Shown here in pieces: positions 51,018 to 60,209 of a stretch of 64,000 bases of DNA. The position numbers and the translations under genes are program-made. Positions within the stretch are counted from its first letter, which is position 1. Every line of letters begins with the position of its first letter. The stretch is from contig NZ_LZKR01000156.1 in assembly GCF_001672915.1 (NCBI RefSeq), positions 1 through 64,000 on the forward strand, in the 5' to 3' direction. The DNA is from Mycobacterium sp. 1245805.9. GTDB taxonomy: Bacteria; Actinomycetota; Actinomycetes; Mycobacteriales; Mycobacteriaceae. The notes beneath the pieces were generated by a model. The model did not search any database. It was not told the origin of the DNA and was given only the letters and a program-made list of their open reading frames with translations.

Positions 51018-51982
51018 GGCTCGAGCACCAGCTTGCCGAGCACGCCGCCGTCGGCGAGGCTCTGGAGCGCGGCCTGCCCCTCCGACAACGGATAACGCTG
51101 CGGCGGAGGCGGTCTCAGCCCCAAGAAGACCAATTGGCTCAGACCCCAGGCGAACAGGGCGGCCGAACCGGGGACCCTGTTGAGGTACTCGCCCCACGCG
51201 ACGCCCACCACGCTGACGTTGCGCAGCAGCAACCGGTTGACCTTCACGGTCGGAATGCTGCCGGCGGCGAAACCGATCACCAGCAGCTTGCCGTCGATCG
51301 CCAGGACCCGGACCGCATCGTCGAACGCCGGGCCGCCGATGGGGTCGACGACGATGTCCACCCCGCGGCCCTCGGTGTAGTCGCGCACCCGGTCGGCCCA
51401 GCCATCGGCCAGCGGCACCACCAGGTCGGCGCCCAGTGACCCGACATAGTCGGCGGCCGCCTCCCGGTGCACCACGGCCAGCACCTTTTTCGCGCCCATC
51501 GCCCGCGCCACCTGGATGGCCGCCGTGCCCACCCCGCCGGCGGCGCCCAGCACCAGGACGGTGTCGCCCGGCCGCATCGCGGCGCGACGGGATAACGCGA
51601 AGTACATGGTGTTGTAGTTCACCAGCAGCGAAACCGCTTCGGCGTCATCGAGTTCCGCGGGGCTGCGCATCACGTTGGGCACCGGGACGGCCACCTGCTC
51701 CGCGTAGGAACCCAAGATCCCGAAAGCCGAAACCCGCTCACCCACCCGGAAGCCCGAGCCTTCCGGCGCGGAACGCACCACGCCGGCGGCTTCCATGCCG
51801 GGGACGAACGGCGGGGGCAACTTCAGCTGGTACTCGCCCTTGGTCAGCAGCAAGTCTGGAAAGCACACCCCGGCGGCCCGGACGTCGATGACGACGTGGT
51901 CGCCGTCGGCGTTGACGTCGTCGATATCGGTGAAGACCATGCCGTCCGGACCGGACAGCTCTTGCACCACACAGGCTTTCAT
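51014..51982 (-). CDS. NADPH:quinone oxidoreductase-like MDR enzyme, Rv0149-like
   Basis: This zinc-free medium-chain dehydrogenase/reductase of 322 residues has GAAGGVGTAAIQVARAMGAKKVLAVV as its cofactor fold and VDPIGGPAFDDAVR typical of quinone oxidoreductases. It resembles Rv0149. I use the ATG at 51980-51982, 4 bp after the SDR stop; the longer open frame is shadow of the SDR. It is last in the ALDH-SDR-QOR row (54347 to 51014). The physiological acceptor may be an enoyl-CoA or quinone. Confidence 0.87.
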   Translation of the reverse strand: MKACVVQELSGPDGMVFTDIDDVNADGDHVVIDVRAAGVCFPDLLLTKGEYQLKLPPPFVPGMEAAGVVRSAPEGSGFRVGERVSAFGILGSYAEQVAVPVPNVMRSPAELDDAEAVSLLVNYNTMYFALSRRAAMRPGDTVLVLGAAGGVGTAAIQVARAMGAKKVLAVVHREAAADYVGSLGADLVVPLADGWADRVRDYTEGRGVDIVVDPIGGPAFDDAVRVLAIDGKLLVIGFAAGSIPTVKVNRLLLRNVSVVGVAWGEYLNRVPGSAALFAWGLSQLVFLGLRPPPPQRYPLSEGQAALQSLADGGVLGKLVLEP

Positions 51983-51986
51983 GGCC

Positions 51987-52847
51987 TTACAGCTTGAATC
52001 CGGCCTTTTGCGCTGCGGAGAGGTCCGTGATCTCGGCCCAGTGCGCGGCGACGTCCTGCACCGACGGCGGCTGGTCGAAGGTGACGCCCTCATTCTGGAA
52101 CAGCGCGGTGCGCTGCACCTTGCCGCCACCGACGATGAAAACCGACCCGTTGTCGGCGCATTCCTCGGTGCACAGGTAGGCCATCACCGGCGCCACGAAA
52201 TCCGGCGTGAGCTTCTCGAACACCTCGGGCGGCAGGATGTCCTGGGTCATCCTGGTCGCCGCGATCGGGGCGAGCGCGTTGGAGTGGATGTTGTACTTGG
52301 CCCCTTCCTGGGCCAGCGTGTTGATCAGGCCGACCAGGCCGAGCTTGGCCGCCCCATAGTTGGTCTGGCCGAAGTTGCCGAACAGCCCGCTGGTGGAGGT
52401 GGCGACGACGACGCGGCCGTAGCTCTGCTCGCGGAAGTGCGGCCAGGCGGCGCGAATGACGTTGTAGCCGCCGTACAGATGCACCTTGAGCACGGCGTCC
52501 CAGTTCTCGAACGTCATCTTGTGGAACGTGCCGTCGCGCAGGATCCCGGCGTTGCTCACCACACCGTGGATGGCGCCGAATTCGTCGAGCGCGGTCTTGA
52601 TGATGTTCTCGGCGCCCTCGGGCTCGGCGACGCTGTCGTAGTTGGCGGCCGCCCGGCCCCCCGCCTCCTTGATCTCCTTGACCACCTCGTCGGCCATGTT
52701 GTGGCCGGCGCCGGTTCCGTCGCGGGCCCCGCCGAGGTCGTTGACGATGACGCTGGCGCCCTCCTTGGCGAGGGTCAGGGCATATTCACGCCCCAATCCG
52801 CCGCCGGCTCCGGTGACGACGATGACGCGATCCTGCACTCCTGGCAT
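51987..52847 (-). CDS. SDR, hydroxyacyl-CoA-dehydrogenase-like, Rv0148-like
   Basis: This is a short-chain dehydrogenase of 286 residues close to the SDR part of peroxisomal multifunctional enzyme 2 (17-beta-HSD4). It has TGAGGGLGREYAL, NDLGG, the Ser of STSGLFGNFGQTN and the catalytic YGAAK. It would oxidise a 3-hydroxyacyl-CoA. It resembles M. tuberculosis Rv0148. It lies 60 bp after the ALDH stop and 4 bp before the quinone oxidoreductase start. Confidence 0.88.
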   Translation of the reverse strand: MPGVQDRVIVVTGAGGGLGREYALTLAKEGASVIVNDLGGARDGTGAGHNMADEVVKEIKEAGGRAAANYDSVAEPEGAENIIKTALDEFGAIHGVVSNAGILRDGTFHKMTFENWDAVLKVHLYGGYNVIRAAWPHFREQSYGRVVVATSTSGLFGNFGQTNYGAAKLGLVGLINTLAQEGAKYNIHSNALAPIAATRMTQDILPPEVFEKLTPDFVAPVMAYLCTEECADNGSVFIVGGGKVQRTALFQNEGVTFDQPPSVQDVAAHWAEITDLSAAQKAGFKL

Positions 52848-52907
52848 AAGGTTCCTCTCTGGTATGAAAAACTCGATCTAGCAAGTGATTTGGCGCCGAT
52901 GACGGCG

Positions 52908-54347
52908 TCAGAACAGCCTCCGGGCCATCTTCATGGCACGCTCCGTGTACGGCGGGTAGATGAAGCTGGAAAGGTCGGGCCGGGTCGGCTTGGTCAGCAC
53001 CGACTTGCGGTGGCTGAACTCCTCGAAGCCGTAGCGGCCGTGGTAGGCGCCCATGCCCGACGCGCCGACGCCGCCGAACGGCAGCTTGGCCGTCGACACC
53101 TGGAAGGCCAGGTGGTTGACCAGCATGCCGCCGGCGGGCACCTCCTTGATCACCCGCTCGCGGACGTCCTTCGCCTTGGTGAACAGGTAGGCGGACAACG
53201 GCTTTGGCCGCGAGTTGACGAAACGTATTGCCTCGTCCAGGGATTGGACCGTGATCACCGGCAGGATCGGCCCGAAGATCTCGTTCTGCATCAGCGGGCC
53301 GTCCGGGTCCGGGTCGACGACGACCGTCGGCTGGATCCGCAGCGTCGACGCGTCGCAGGCGCCCCCCTCGGTCACCTTGCCGTCGCCGTCCGAGAGGTAA
53401 CCGCTGATCCGGTCGAACTGACGCTGGTTGACGATGCGAATTCCCTGCTGCTCCTTGGAGCGCATCTTCCTGATGGCCGCGCCGATCTTGTCGACGAGCT
53501 CGTCGCGGATCTTCGCGTCGGCCAACACGTAGTCGGGTGCGACGCAGGTCTGCCCGCCGTTGAGCAGCTTGATCCACGCGATCCGCTTGGCCGCGACGTC
53601 CACGTCGGCGTCGGCGGCCACGATCACCGGGCTCTTGCCGCCGAGCTCGAGCGTGCACGGTGTCAGGTGGCGGGCGGCCCCCTCGTAGACCTTGCGGCCG
53701 ATCTCGGTGCCACCGGTGAACATCACGCGGTCCAGGCCCTGCGCGATGAGTTCCTGGCTCACCGCACCGTCGCCCTCCACGACCGCGATCGCCTCGCTGT
53801 CGAGGTAGCGCGGCACCAGCTCGGCCATCAACCGCGACGACGCGGCCGCGATTTCCGAGGGCTTGAGGATGACGGCGTTCCCCGCGGCGATCGCCCCGAC
53901 CGCCGGACCCAGCGTCAGGTAGAACGGGTAATTCCAGGCGCCGATGATCAGCACGGTGCCGTAGGGCTCGTACTCGATCCAGCCGCGCCCGGGCCGCTGC
54001 GGCAGCTCCAGCCGTTCGTAGCGGCGGCGCGTCCACTTCCGCAGGTGCTTGGCCGCGTACTTCGCCTCAGCCGCGGTCGTCCCGATGTCGGCGATGAACG
54101 ACTCGAATTTGTTGCGGTCCAGGTCCACGGCGAGGGCGGCGCTGATCGCCTCCTCGTTCTCCTCCATCAGCTTTTGCAGTTGCAGCAACTGCTGCCTGCG
54201 CCACTCGACGTCGCGGGTGCGCCCGGAGGCGAACGTCTTGCGGAGCCGGGCCACCGTCGCGGGGATGTCGACCGTCTGTGCTGGCGCGCCGTTCGTGGAT
54301 TCCTTGGATTCCGACGCTTTCTGTGCAACCGATTCGGTGGTCATCAT
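52908..54347 (-). CDS. Aldehyde dehydrogenase (ALDH3-like), Rv0147-like
   Basis: This is an NAD(P)-dependent aldehyde dehydrogenase of 479 residues of the class 3/fatty-aldehyde type: YEPYGTVLIIGAWNYPF, FTGGTEIG, general base Glu234 (LELGGKSP) and nucleophile Cys268 (NGGQTC). It converts long-chain or aromatic aldehydes to acids. It resembles Rv0147. The ATG at 54347 is followed by a second Met codon, so the exact start is uncertain by one residue. It is first of the ALDH-SDR-QOR group. Confidence 0.9.
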   Translation of the reverse strand: MMTTESVAQKASESKESTNGAPAQTVDIPATVARLRKTFASGRTRDVEWRRQQLLQLQKLMEENEEAISAALAVDLDRNKFESFIADIGTTAAEAKYAAKHLRKWTRRRYERLELPQRPGRGWIEYEPYGTVLIIGAWNYPFYLTLGPAVGAIAAGNAVILKPSEIAAASSRLMAELVPRYLDSEAIAVVEGDGAVSQELIAQGLDRVMFTGGTEIGRKVYEGAARHLTPCTLELGGKSPVIVAADADVDVAAKRIAWIKLLNGGQTCVAPDYVLADAKIRDELVDKIGAAIRKMRSKEQQGIRIVNQRQFDRISGYLSDGDGKVTEGGACDASTLRIQPTVVVDPDPDGPLMQNEIFGPILPVITVQSLDEAIRFVNSRPKPLSAYLFTKAKDVRERVIKEVPAGGMLVNHLAFQVSTAKLPFGGVGASGMGAYHGRYGFEEFSHRKSVLTKPTRPDLSSFIYPPYTERAMKMARRLF

Positions 54348-54480
54348 TGTCCTTCCCGAGCAGAGACGCCCGCTGCAGTGCGGGTGGCCGCTCGTCGGTG
54401 ATAACCGCGATCCTAACCAAGCGGTTGGGAGCGCAGTAGGAAGGATCCGCCCCGACTGAGCGCGGCGCGCGGGGAAGCCG

Positions 54481-55437
<957 letters not shown>

Positions 55438-55441
55438 TTAA

Positions 55442-56383
55442 TCAGCTGTTCGATCCGCCGAGGCGCGCGCGCAGCAGCGTGCTGCGGACGGCCTCGTCGT
55501 CCAGGTCCTCGGGAACCGGGCGGCCCAATCGGGCCATCTCGTCGCGGTTGTTCACGGCGTCCACCTGCCAGCCGTGGTCGGTCAGCCAGGCAACGGGGTC
55601 CGTGCGGTCGGGCTCGTGGAAGGTCAGCGCCTGCACGTTGACGTCCAGGCCGAGCCGGTCGCGCATCCGCTGCCACCGGCCGGTGTTGCTGCGGGAGTTC
55701 AGGCCGAACACCTCGATGGCGACCTGGCTGCCGGGGGCGCTGAGCGCGTGGAACAATTCGAAGAGCCGGTCCTGGGCGTCGCTGGGCAGGTACGGCAGCA
55801 GGCCCTCGGCGAGCCAGGCGGTGGGTTGCGTGCGGTCGAAGCCGGCGGCCGTCAGGGCCGCGGGCCAGTCGTCGCGCAGATCCACCGGAACGGGCCGCCG
55901 GCTGGCGGTCGGCACCGCGCCGTGCTCCTCCAGGGTCCGGGTCTTGTACTCCAGCACCTTGGGCTGGTCGATCTCGTACACCGCGGTGCCCGACGGCCAG
56001 TCCAGCCGGTAGGCCCGCGAGTCCAGCCCGGCGGCCAGGATCACGACCTGCCGAATCCCGGCGTTGACCGCGTTGCCGAAGTAGTCGTCGAAGAAGTGGG
56101 TGCGCACGGCCTGGTAGTCGATGCCGAGCCGGTGCGCGCGTTGTCCCTGCGGATCGCCGTCGAGCCAGGCCAGCTCGGCGTCGGCCAGTCGGGCCCAGGC
56201 GTCACCGGCAGACGACACCAGCAGGCGGGCGAACTCGTCGCGGATCAGCGGGTCCGGCCCGGCCGTTGCCGCGGCGCGCGCCGCGGCCACACCCAGAGCG
56301 GTGGCGCCGACGAGTTCGGTGATGGCCCAGCTGTCACCGTCGGTCCGAAGGGAAGGCGGCAAGGAGGCGTCCACATCAGTCAT
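55442..56383 (-). CDS. SAM-dependent methyltransferase (TIGR00027 family), Rv0145-like
   Basis: This is a paralogue of the downstream gene, also 313 residues, with [32 protein letters not shown] and [11 protein letters not shown]. It starts with [19 protein letters not shown], the common opening of this family. It is first of the tandem pair and 71 bp downstream of the TetR gene stop. The gap holds a TTAGTTAGCCTA stretch that looks promoter-like but has no clear hexamers. Confidence 0.88.
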   Translation of the reverse strand: MTDVDASLPPSLRTDGDSWAITELVGATALGVAAARAAATAGPDPLIRDEFARLLVSSAGDAWARLADAELAWLDGDPQGQRAHRLGIDYQAVRTHFFDDYFGNAVNAGIRQVVILAAGLDSRAYRLDWPSGTAVYEIDQPKVLEYKTRTLEEHGAVPTASRRPVPVDLRDDWPAALTAAGFDRTQPTAWLAEGLLPYLPSDAQDRLFELFHALSAPGSQVAIEVFGLNSRSNTGRWQRMRDRLGLDVNVQALTFHEPDRTDPVAWLTDHGWQVDAVNNRDEMARLGRPVPEDLDDEAVRSTLLRARLGGSNS

Positions 56384-56454
56384 GACCCAACCATGCTACC
56401 GAAGAAGTTAGTTAGCCTATGCGCTTTGTGCGCAACTTCACTGCGCCGGGCCGG

Positions 56455-57090
56455 TCAGCTCTCCGGCCGCCAGAGCGCGCCTTCCAACAGCCGGCGCAGC
56501 ACGTCGCTGATCGCCAGAATCTCTTCGTAGCTGCGGATGTAGCCGGCGTAAAACCCGACGCCGCAGAGCACGACTATTAGGGTCTCGACCAAAGCGGACG
56601 CGTCGATATCGGGGGCGACCTCCCCGCGCTCGATTGCTTCGTTGACCGCCGATGCCAGAAATTCGCGGCTAATTTTGACCGAATCAATTTCTGCTCCGCT
56701 TATTTCCGGATGCCGTTGCGACTCGAGCACGGCGGCAATCAGAAATGCCGAGACGGCAGGATTGTCGGAGTTTGCCCGCACCGCCGCGGTGATGAACGCC
56801 GTGAGCCGCCCCGTCAGCGTGGTCTCGCTCTCCGCCTGCCGAATGCCCGCCCCGATCACGAGGGCGTTCGTCTGCTTGAGCACCTCGCGGTACAAGAGCC
56901 GTTTGGTGGAAAAGTAATGGTTGATCGCCGGTCGGGTCAGGTCGGCGCGGGCCGCGATGGCCTGGAACGTCGCGCCGTCGTAGCCACGCTCGCTGAACAC
57001 CAGGCGAGCCGCCTGCATGATCCGCTGGCGGGTCTCGTCCGCCTTTGCGGCGGGCGGACGTCCCGGCCGGCGACTCGCCGTTTGCGACAT
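56455..57090 (-). CDS. TetR-family regulator, Rv0144-like
   Basis: This is a TetR regulator of 211 residues. The N-terminal helix-turn-helix (RQRIMQAARLVFSERGYDGATFQAIAARADLTRPAINHYF, read in two pieces) is followed by a helical ligand domain. The ATG at 57090 lies 2 bp behind the pirin stop, so it is cotranscribed with pirin. A near-perfect dyad in the pirin/ClC promoter is its likely operator. It resembles Rv0144 by position. Confidence 0.88.
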   Translation of the reverse strand: MSQTASRRPGRPPAAKADETRQRIMQAARLVFSERGYDGATFQAIAARADLTRPAINHYFSTKRLLYREVLKQTNALVIGAGIRQAESETTLTGRLTAFITAAVRANSDNPAVSAFLIAAVLESQRHPEISGAEIDSVKISREFLASAVNEAIERGEVAPDIDASALVETLIVVLCGVGFYAGYIRSYEEILAISDVLRRLLEGALWRPES

Positions 57091-57092
57091 TT

Positions 57093-58055
57093 CTAGAGTG
57101 TGCCACCGCCACGGTGGGGCATTAGCGCATTTGGCGGAATGCTGCCGAATTTTCCGGCCCGGTAGTCCTCTAGCGCCTCTATCAATTCGGCGCGCGTGTT
57201 CATCACGAAAGGCCCGTAGTGGAATACCGGCTCGCGAATCGGCTGACCGCCCAGCAGCAGCACATCGATCGCCTCCCGGTCGGCCCCCACGGTGATCCGG
57301 TCGCCGGGTCCGAGCACGACCAATTGCCCCGAGCGGATCGGGTGGCGCACGGGACCGACGTATCCACTGCCGGACAGCACGTAGGCCAGCGCATTGAAAT
57401 CACGCCGCCACGGAATGTTGAGCCGGGCGCCGGTTTCGATCGTCGCGTGCGCCAGCGTGATCGGCGTGTGGGTGATCCCGGGGCCACGGTGCCCGTCGAT
57501 CTCACCGGCGATGATGCGCACCAGGGCCCCGCCGTCGTCCGACGCCACCAACCCGGCGTCCCCGCCCTCAATGGCCTGATACCGGGGCGCAGCGAACTTG
57601 TCCCGCTTCGGCAGATTGACCCACAGCTGGACGCCGTGGAAGAAGCCGCCGCTTTCGACCAGCTCGGCGGGCGGTGTCTCGATGTGCAGGATCCCCGAAC
57701 CCGCCGTCATCCATTGGGTCGCGCCGTCGGTGATCAGCCCGCCGCCGCCGTGCGAATCCTGGTGCGCGAACTTCCCGTCGATGATGTAGGTGACGGTTTC
57801 GAACCCGCGGTGCGGATGCCACTCGGTGCCCCTGGCCTCCCCCGGCTGGTACTCCACCTCGCCCATCTGGTCCATGTGCACGAACGGATCCAGGGCGGCG
57901 GTGCTGACCCCGGCGAACGCGCGGACCACCGGGAAGCCCTCGCCCTCGTAGCCGCGCGGCCCGGTGGTGATGGATCGAACCGGCCGTTCGGTCTCGGCGG
58001 GACCTGCGGCGCCGACGCGTGGCAGGGTCAGAGTGTCCGCGGTTACAGCGGGCAT
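57093..58055 (-). CDS. Pirin-family cupin protein
   Basis: This is a two-cupin pirin of 320 residues. The metal-binding pirin motif HPHRGFETVTYIIDG and the later HIE (SGILHIETPP) provide the iron ligands. Bacterial pirins include quercetin 2,3-dioxygenases and redox sensors. An excellent AAGGAGG lies ahead of the ATG at 58053-58055. It leads an operon with the TetR gene and is divergent from the ClC gene across a strong dyad. Confidence 0.9.
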   Translation of the reverse strand: MPAVTADTLTLPRVGAAGPAETERPVRSITTGPRGYEGEGFPVVRAFAGVSTAALDPFVHMDQMGEVEYQPGEARGTEWHPHRGFETVTYIIDGKFAHQDSHGGGGLITDGATQWMTAGSGILHIETPPAELVESGGFFHGVQLWVNLPKRDKFAAPRYQAIEGGDAGLVASDDGGALVRIIAGEIDGHRGPGITHTPITLAHATIETGARLNIPWRRDFNALAYVLSGSGYVGPVRHPIRSGQLVVLGPGDRITVGADREAIDVLLLGGQPIREPVFHYGPFVMNTRAELIEALEDYRAGKFGSIPPNALMPHRGGGTL

Positions 58056-58083
58056 ATCGTCCTCCTTAGGTTAGCCTGCCCAT

Positions 58084-58107
58084 ATAACCGGACCACAGTC
58101 CGATTAT
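58084..58107. promoter_or_regulatory. Near-perfect dyad operator between pirin-tetR and ClC
   Basis: ATAACCGGAC-CACA-GTCCGATTAT has 10-bp arms with one mismatch, and the core CGGAC-N4-GTCCG has the form of a TetR operator. It overlaps the pirin promoter region (TTATAT on minus) and lies 12 bp before the ClC -10 element, so one repressor could control both directions. Confidence 0.65.
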
Positions 58108-58118
58108 TCCCGTCTGCC

Positions 58119-58124
58119 TAAGAT
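58119..58124 (+). promoter_or_regulatory. -10 element of a leaderless ClC transcript
   Basis: TAAGAT ends 6 nt before the GTG at 58131, and no Shine-Dalgarno is present. This suggests that transcription and translation start at the same GTG. Confidence 0.42.
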
Positions 58125-58130
58125 GACGTG

Positions 58131-59573
58131 GTGCCCGGGGAAGAACCGACGGATGACGAGCCCCAGCCGACGGACGCCCCCGTGGCCCCGGCCCGCGCCG
58201 CCGGCGGGCGCTTCGGGGCATCGATCCGCAAGTCGGGCTACCTGCAGAAGTGGCTGCTGCTGGGCGTCACGATCGGCGTCATCTCGGGCCTGGGGGCGGT
58301 CGTCTTCTACTTCGCGCTGAAGTACACCGAAGAGTTTCTGCTCGGCTACCTGGCCGGCTACCGCGTCCCGACGCCGGTCGGGGAGGGTGGCGACCACGGG
58401 TCGACGGGCTTTGGCCGGGCGTGGGCCATCCCGCTGGTGACGACGGGCGGCGCGTTGCTGTCCGCGCTGATCGTGGCGAAGCTGGCCCCGGAGGCGACCG
58501 GCCACGGCACGGACGAAGCCATCCAGGCCGCGCACGGCGATCCGCGCGCCATCCGCTTCCGCGCCGTGCTGGTGAAGATGGCGGCCAGCGCGCTGACCAT
58601 CGGCTCGGGCGGTTCGGCCGGCCGCGAGGGGCCGACGGCACAAATCTCGGCGGGCTTCTCCTCATTGCTCGCCCGGCGGCTGAACCTGTCCGACGAGGAC
58701 GGCCGGACGGCGGTGGCGCTGGGCATCGGCGCCGGCATCGGAGCGATCTTCGCCGCGCCCCTGGGCGGGGCGGTGCTGGCCGCGTCGATCCCCTACCGCG
58801 ACGACTTCGACTACCGCTTCCTGCTGCCCGGCTTCATCACCTCGGGCACGGCCTACGCGGTGCTCGGGGCATTCCTGGGCTTCGACCCGCTGTTCGGCTA
58901 CATCGACGCCGAGTACCGCTTCGAGAAGGCGTGGCCGCTGCTGTGGTTCGTGGTGATCGGTCTGGTCGCGGCCGCGGTCGGCTACCTGTACGCCCGCACC
59001 TTCCATACCACCGTGCGGCTCACCCAGCGGCTGCCCGGCGGCGCGGTGCTCAAACCGGCGCTGGGCGGACTGCTCGTCGGGCTGCTGGGACTGCTGCTCC
59101 CGCAGATCCTGAGCAGCGGCTACGGCTGGGCCCAGCTGGCGGCCGACCGCACCTCGCTGATGGCGATCCCGTTGTGGATCGTCATCGTCCTGCCCATCGC
59201 CAAGATCATCGCCACGTCGCTGTCGATCGGTACCGGCGGATCCGGCGGGCTGTTCGGCCCGGGGATCGTCGTCGGCGCGTTCGTCGGGGCCGCCGTCTGG
59301 CGGCTGGGCGAGCTGTCCGGGCTGCCCGGGGTGCCGCACGAGCCCGGCATCTTCGTCGTGGTCGGGATGATGGCCTGCTTCGGCAGCGTCGCGCGGGCAC
59401 CGCTGGCGATCATGATCATGGTCGCCGAGATGACCGGCTCGTTTTCGGTGGTGCCGGGCGCGATCCTCGCCGTCGGGATAGCGGCGTTGTTGCTGTCGCG
59501 CAGCAACGTCACCATCTACGAGGCGCAGCGGCTGAACCGGGAAACCGCCGAGGCCGAGCGCGCGAACCGATAG
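58131..59573 (+). CDS. ClC-family chloride channel/transporter, Rv0143c-like
   Basis: This is a ClC protein of 480 residues with about 18 membrane helices or half-helices. The anion-path motifs are GSGGSAGREGP (the gating Glu of GREGP is kept) and GGSGGLFGPGIVVGA. After AAPLGG, the position of the proton-pathway Glu of E. coli ClC-ec1 (IIEEM) reads AASIP, so the internal proton glutamate is missing. This is more like a channel than a strict Cl-/H+ exchanger. I use the GTG at 58131 (or 58128) on leaderless spacing. No CBS domains follow. Confidence 0.9.
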   Translation: MPGEEPTDDEPQPTDAPVAPARAAGGRFGASIRKSGYLQKWLLLGVTIGVISGLGAVVFYFALKYTEEFLLGYLAGYRVPTPVGEGGDHGSTGFGRAWAIPLVTTGGALLSALIVAKLAPEATGHGTDEAIQAAHGDPRAIRFRAVLVKMAASALTIGSGGSAGREGPTAQISAGFSSLLARRLNLSDEDGRTAVALGIGAGIGAIFAAPLGGAVLAASIPYRDDFDYRFLLPGFITSGTAYAVLGAFLGFDPLFGYIDAEYRFEKAWPLLWFVVIGLVAAAVGYLYARTFHTTVRLTQRLPGGAVLKPALGGLLVGLLGLLLPQILSSGYGWAQLAADRTSLMAIPLWIVIVLPIAKIIATSLSIGTGGSGGLFGPGIVVGAFVGAAVWRLGELSGLPGVPHEPGIFVVVGMMACFGSVARAPLAIMIMVAEMTGSFSVVPGAILAVGIAALLLSRSNVTIYEAQRLNRETAEAERANR

Positions 59574-60122
59574 CTAGGACTTGCGACGGGCCGTGCTCGC
59601 CGCATCCTTTTCGGTGCTCTTGCCCTCGTGGGCCAGCTTTCCTCCGGCGCTTTCCAGATGCGCCCGGACAAACCATTGGAACTTCTCCAGGTGTCCCGCC
59701 TGCCCGATCAACAAATCCTGGGTCACCGGGTCGAGTTCGTCCGTCTCGTCGATGGATTGGCGGATGTCCTCGATGACGCCGTTGTAGACCAGGTCCAACG
59801 CGGCCAGATGCGCCTGGACCGTGTCGCGGCCGACGGAATAGTCGTCCCACGAGCGATCCCTGATGATCGCGCCCGGCGTGCCCTGCGGCGAAGCCCCAAG
59901 CGCCGCAATGCGTTCGGCGACGTCGTCGGCGAACTTGCGCACCGCGTCCACCTGGGGATCAACCATCTCGTGCACGCCAATGAAGTTCGGCCCCACCACG
60001 TTCCAGTGGATGTGCTTGAGCGTGAGATGCAGATCGTTGTAGGTGCTCAGTTGCTTTTGCAGCATCTCGGTGAGTCGCGCCGCCTGTTTGTCGGTCAATC
60101 CCGGAATAGTGAACTGAGTCAT
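59574..60122 (-). CDS. dps: Dps, DNA-binding ferritin-like protein
   Basis: This mini-ferritin of 182 residues is very close to M. smegmatis Dps: TIPGLTDKQAARLTEML, the ferroxidase ligands in HWNVVGPNFIGVHEMVDPQVD and WDDYSVGRDTVQAHLAALDLVYNGVIED. A Lys/Arg-rich C-terminal tail (KSTEKDAASTARRKS) binds DNA. It stores iron and shields DNA in starvation. I do not recall a dps in M. tuberculosis. The ATG is at 60120-60122; the longer open frame is shadow. A SigF-type promoter lies upstream. The stop abuts the convergent ClC stop. Confidence 0.95.
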   Translation of the reverse strand: MTQFTIPGLTDKQAARLTEMLQKQLSTYNDLHLTLKHIHWNVVGPNFIGVHEMVDPQVDAVRKFADDVAERIAALGASPQGTPGAIIRDRSWDDYSVGRDTVQAHLAALDLVYNGVIEDIRQSIDETDELDPVTQDLLIGQAGHLEKFQWFVRAHLESAGGKLAHEGKSTEKDAASTARRKS

Positions 60123-60175
60123 TGCTTTTTCTAGCTTCCTTCCCTGCGGTTCGCACACGGTACTTGCCCAGTTGG

Positions 60176-60200
60176 GTACCCGATGACCCCTCTGGAAAAC
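60176..60200 (-). promoter_or_regulatory. SigF-type promoter of dps
   Basis: The minus strand reads GTTT (60197-60200), 15 bp, then GGGTAC (60176-60181), fitting the mycobacterial SigF pattern GTTT-N15-17-GGGTAT. The start would be near 60168, about 46 nt before the dps ATG. Stress/stationary control by SigF fits the known behaviour of M. smegmatis dps. Confidence 0.6.
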
Positions 60201-60209
60201 AACCGCGGG

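Noticed and set aside
51795-54401. 868-residue plus-strand open frame across the SDR and ALDH genes
   Set aside because: GC-rich shadow; the minus-strand SDR and ALDH carry complete catalytic motifs.
56402-56425. TTAGTTAGCCTA before the methyltransferase pair as an iron box or operator
   Set aside because: No dyad and poor agreement with the IdeR consensus.
58066-58084. TTAGGTTAG as an IdeR iron box before pirin
   Set aside because: Only the left half matches (about 14 of 19 bases), and it overlaps the AAGGAGG ribosome site of pirin, which explains most of it.
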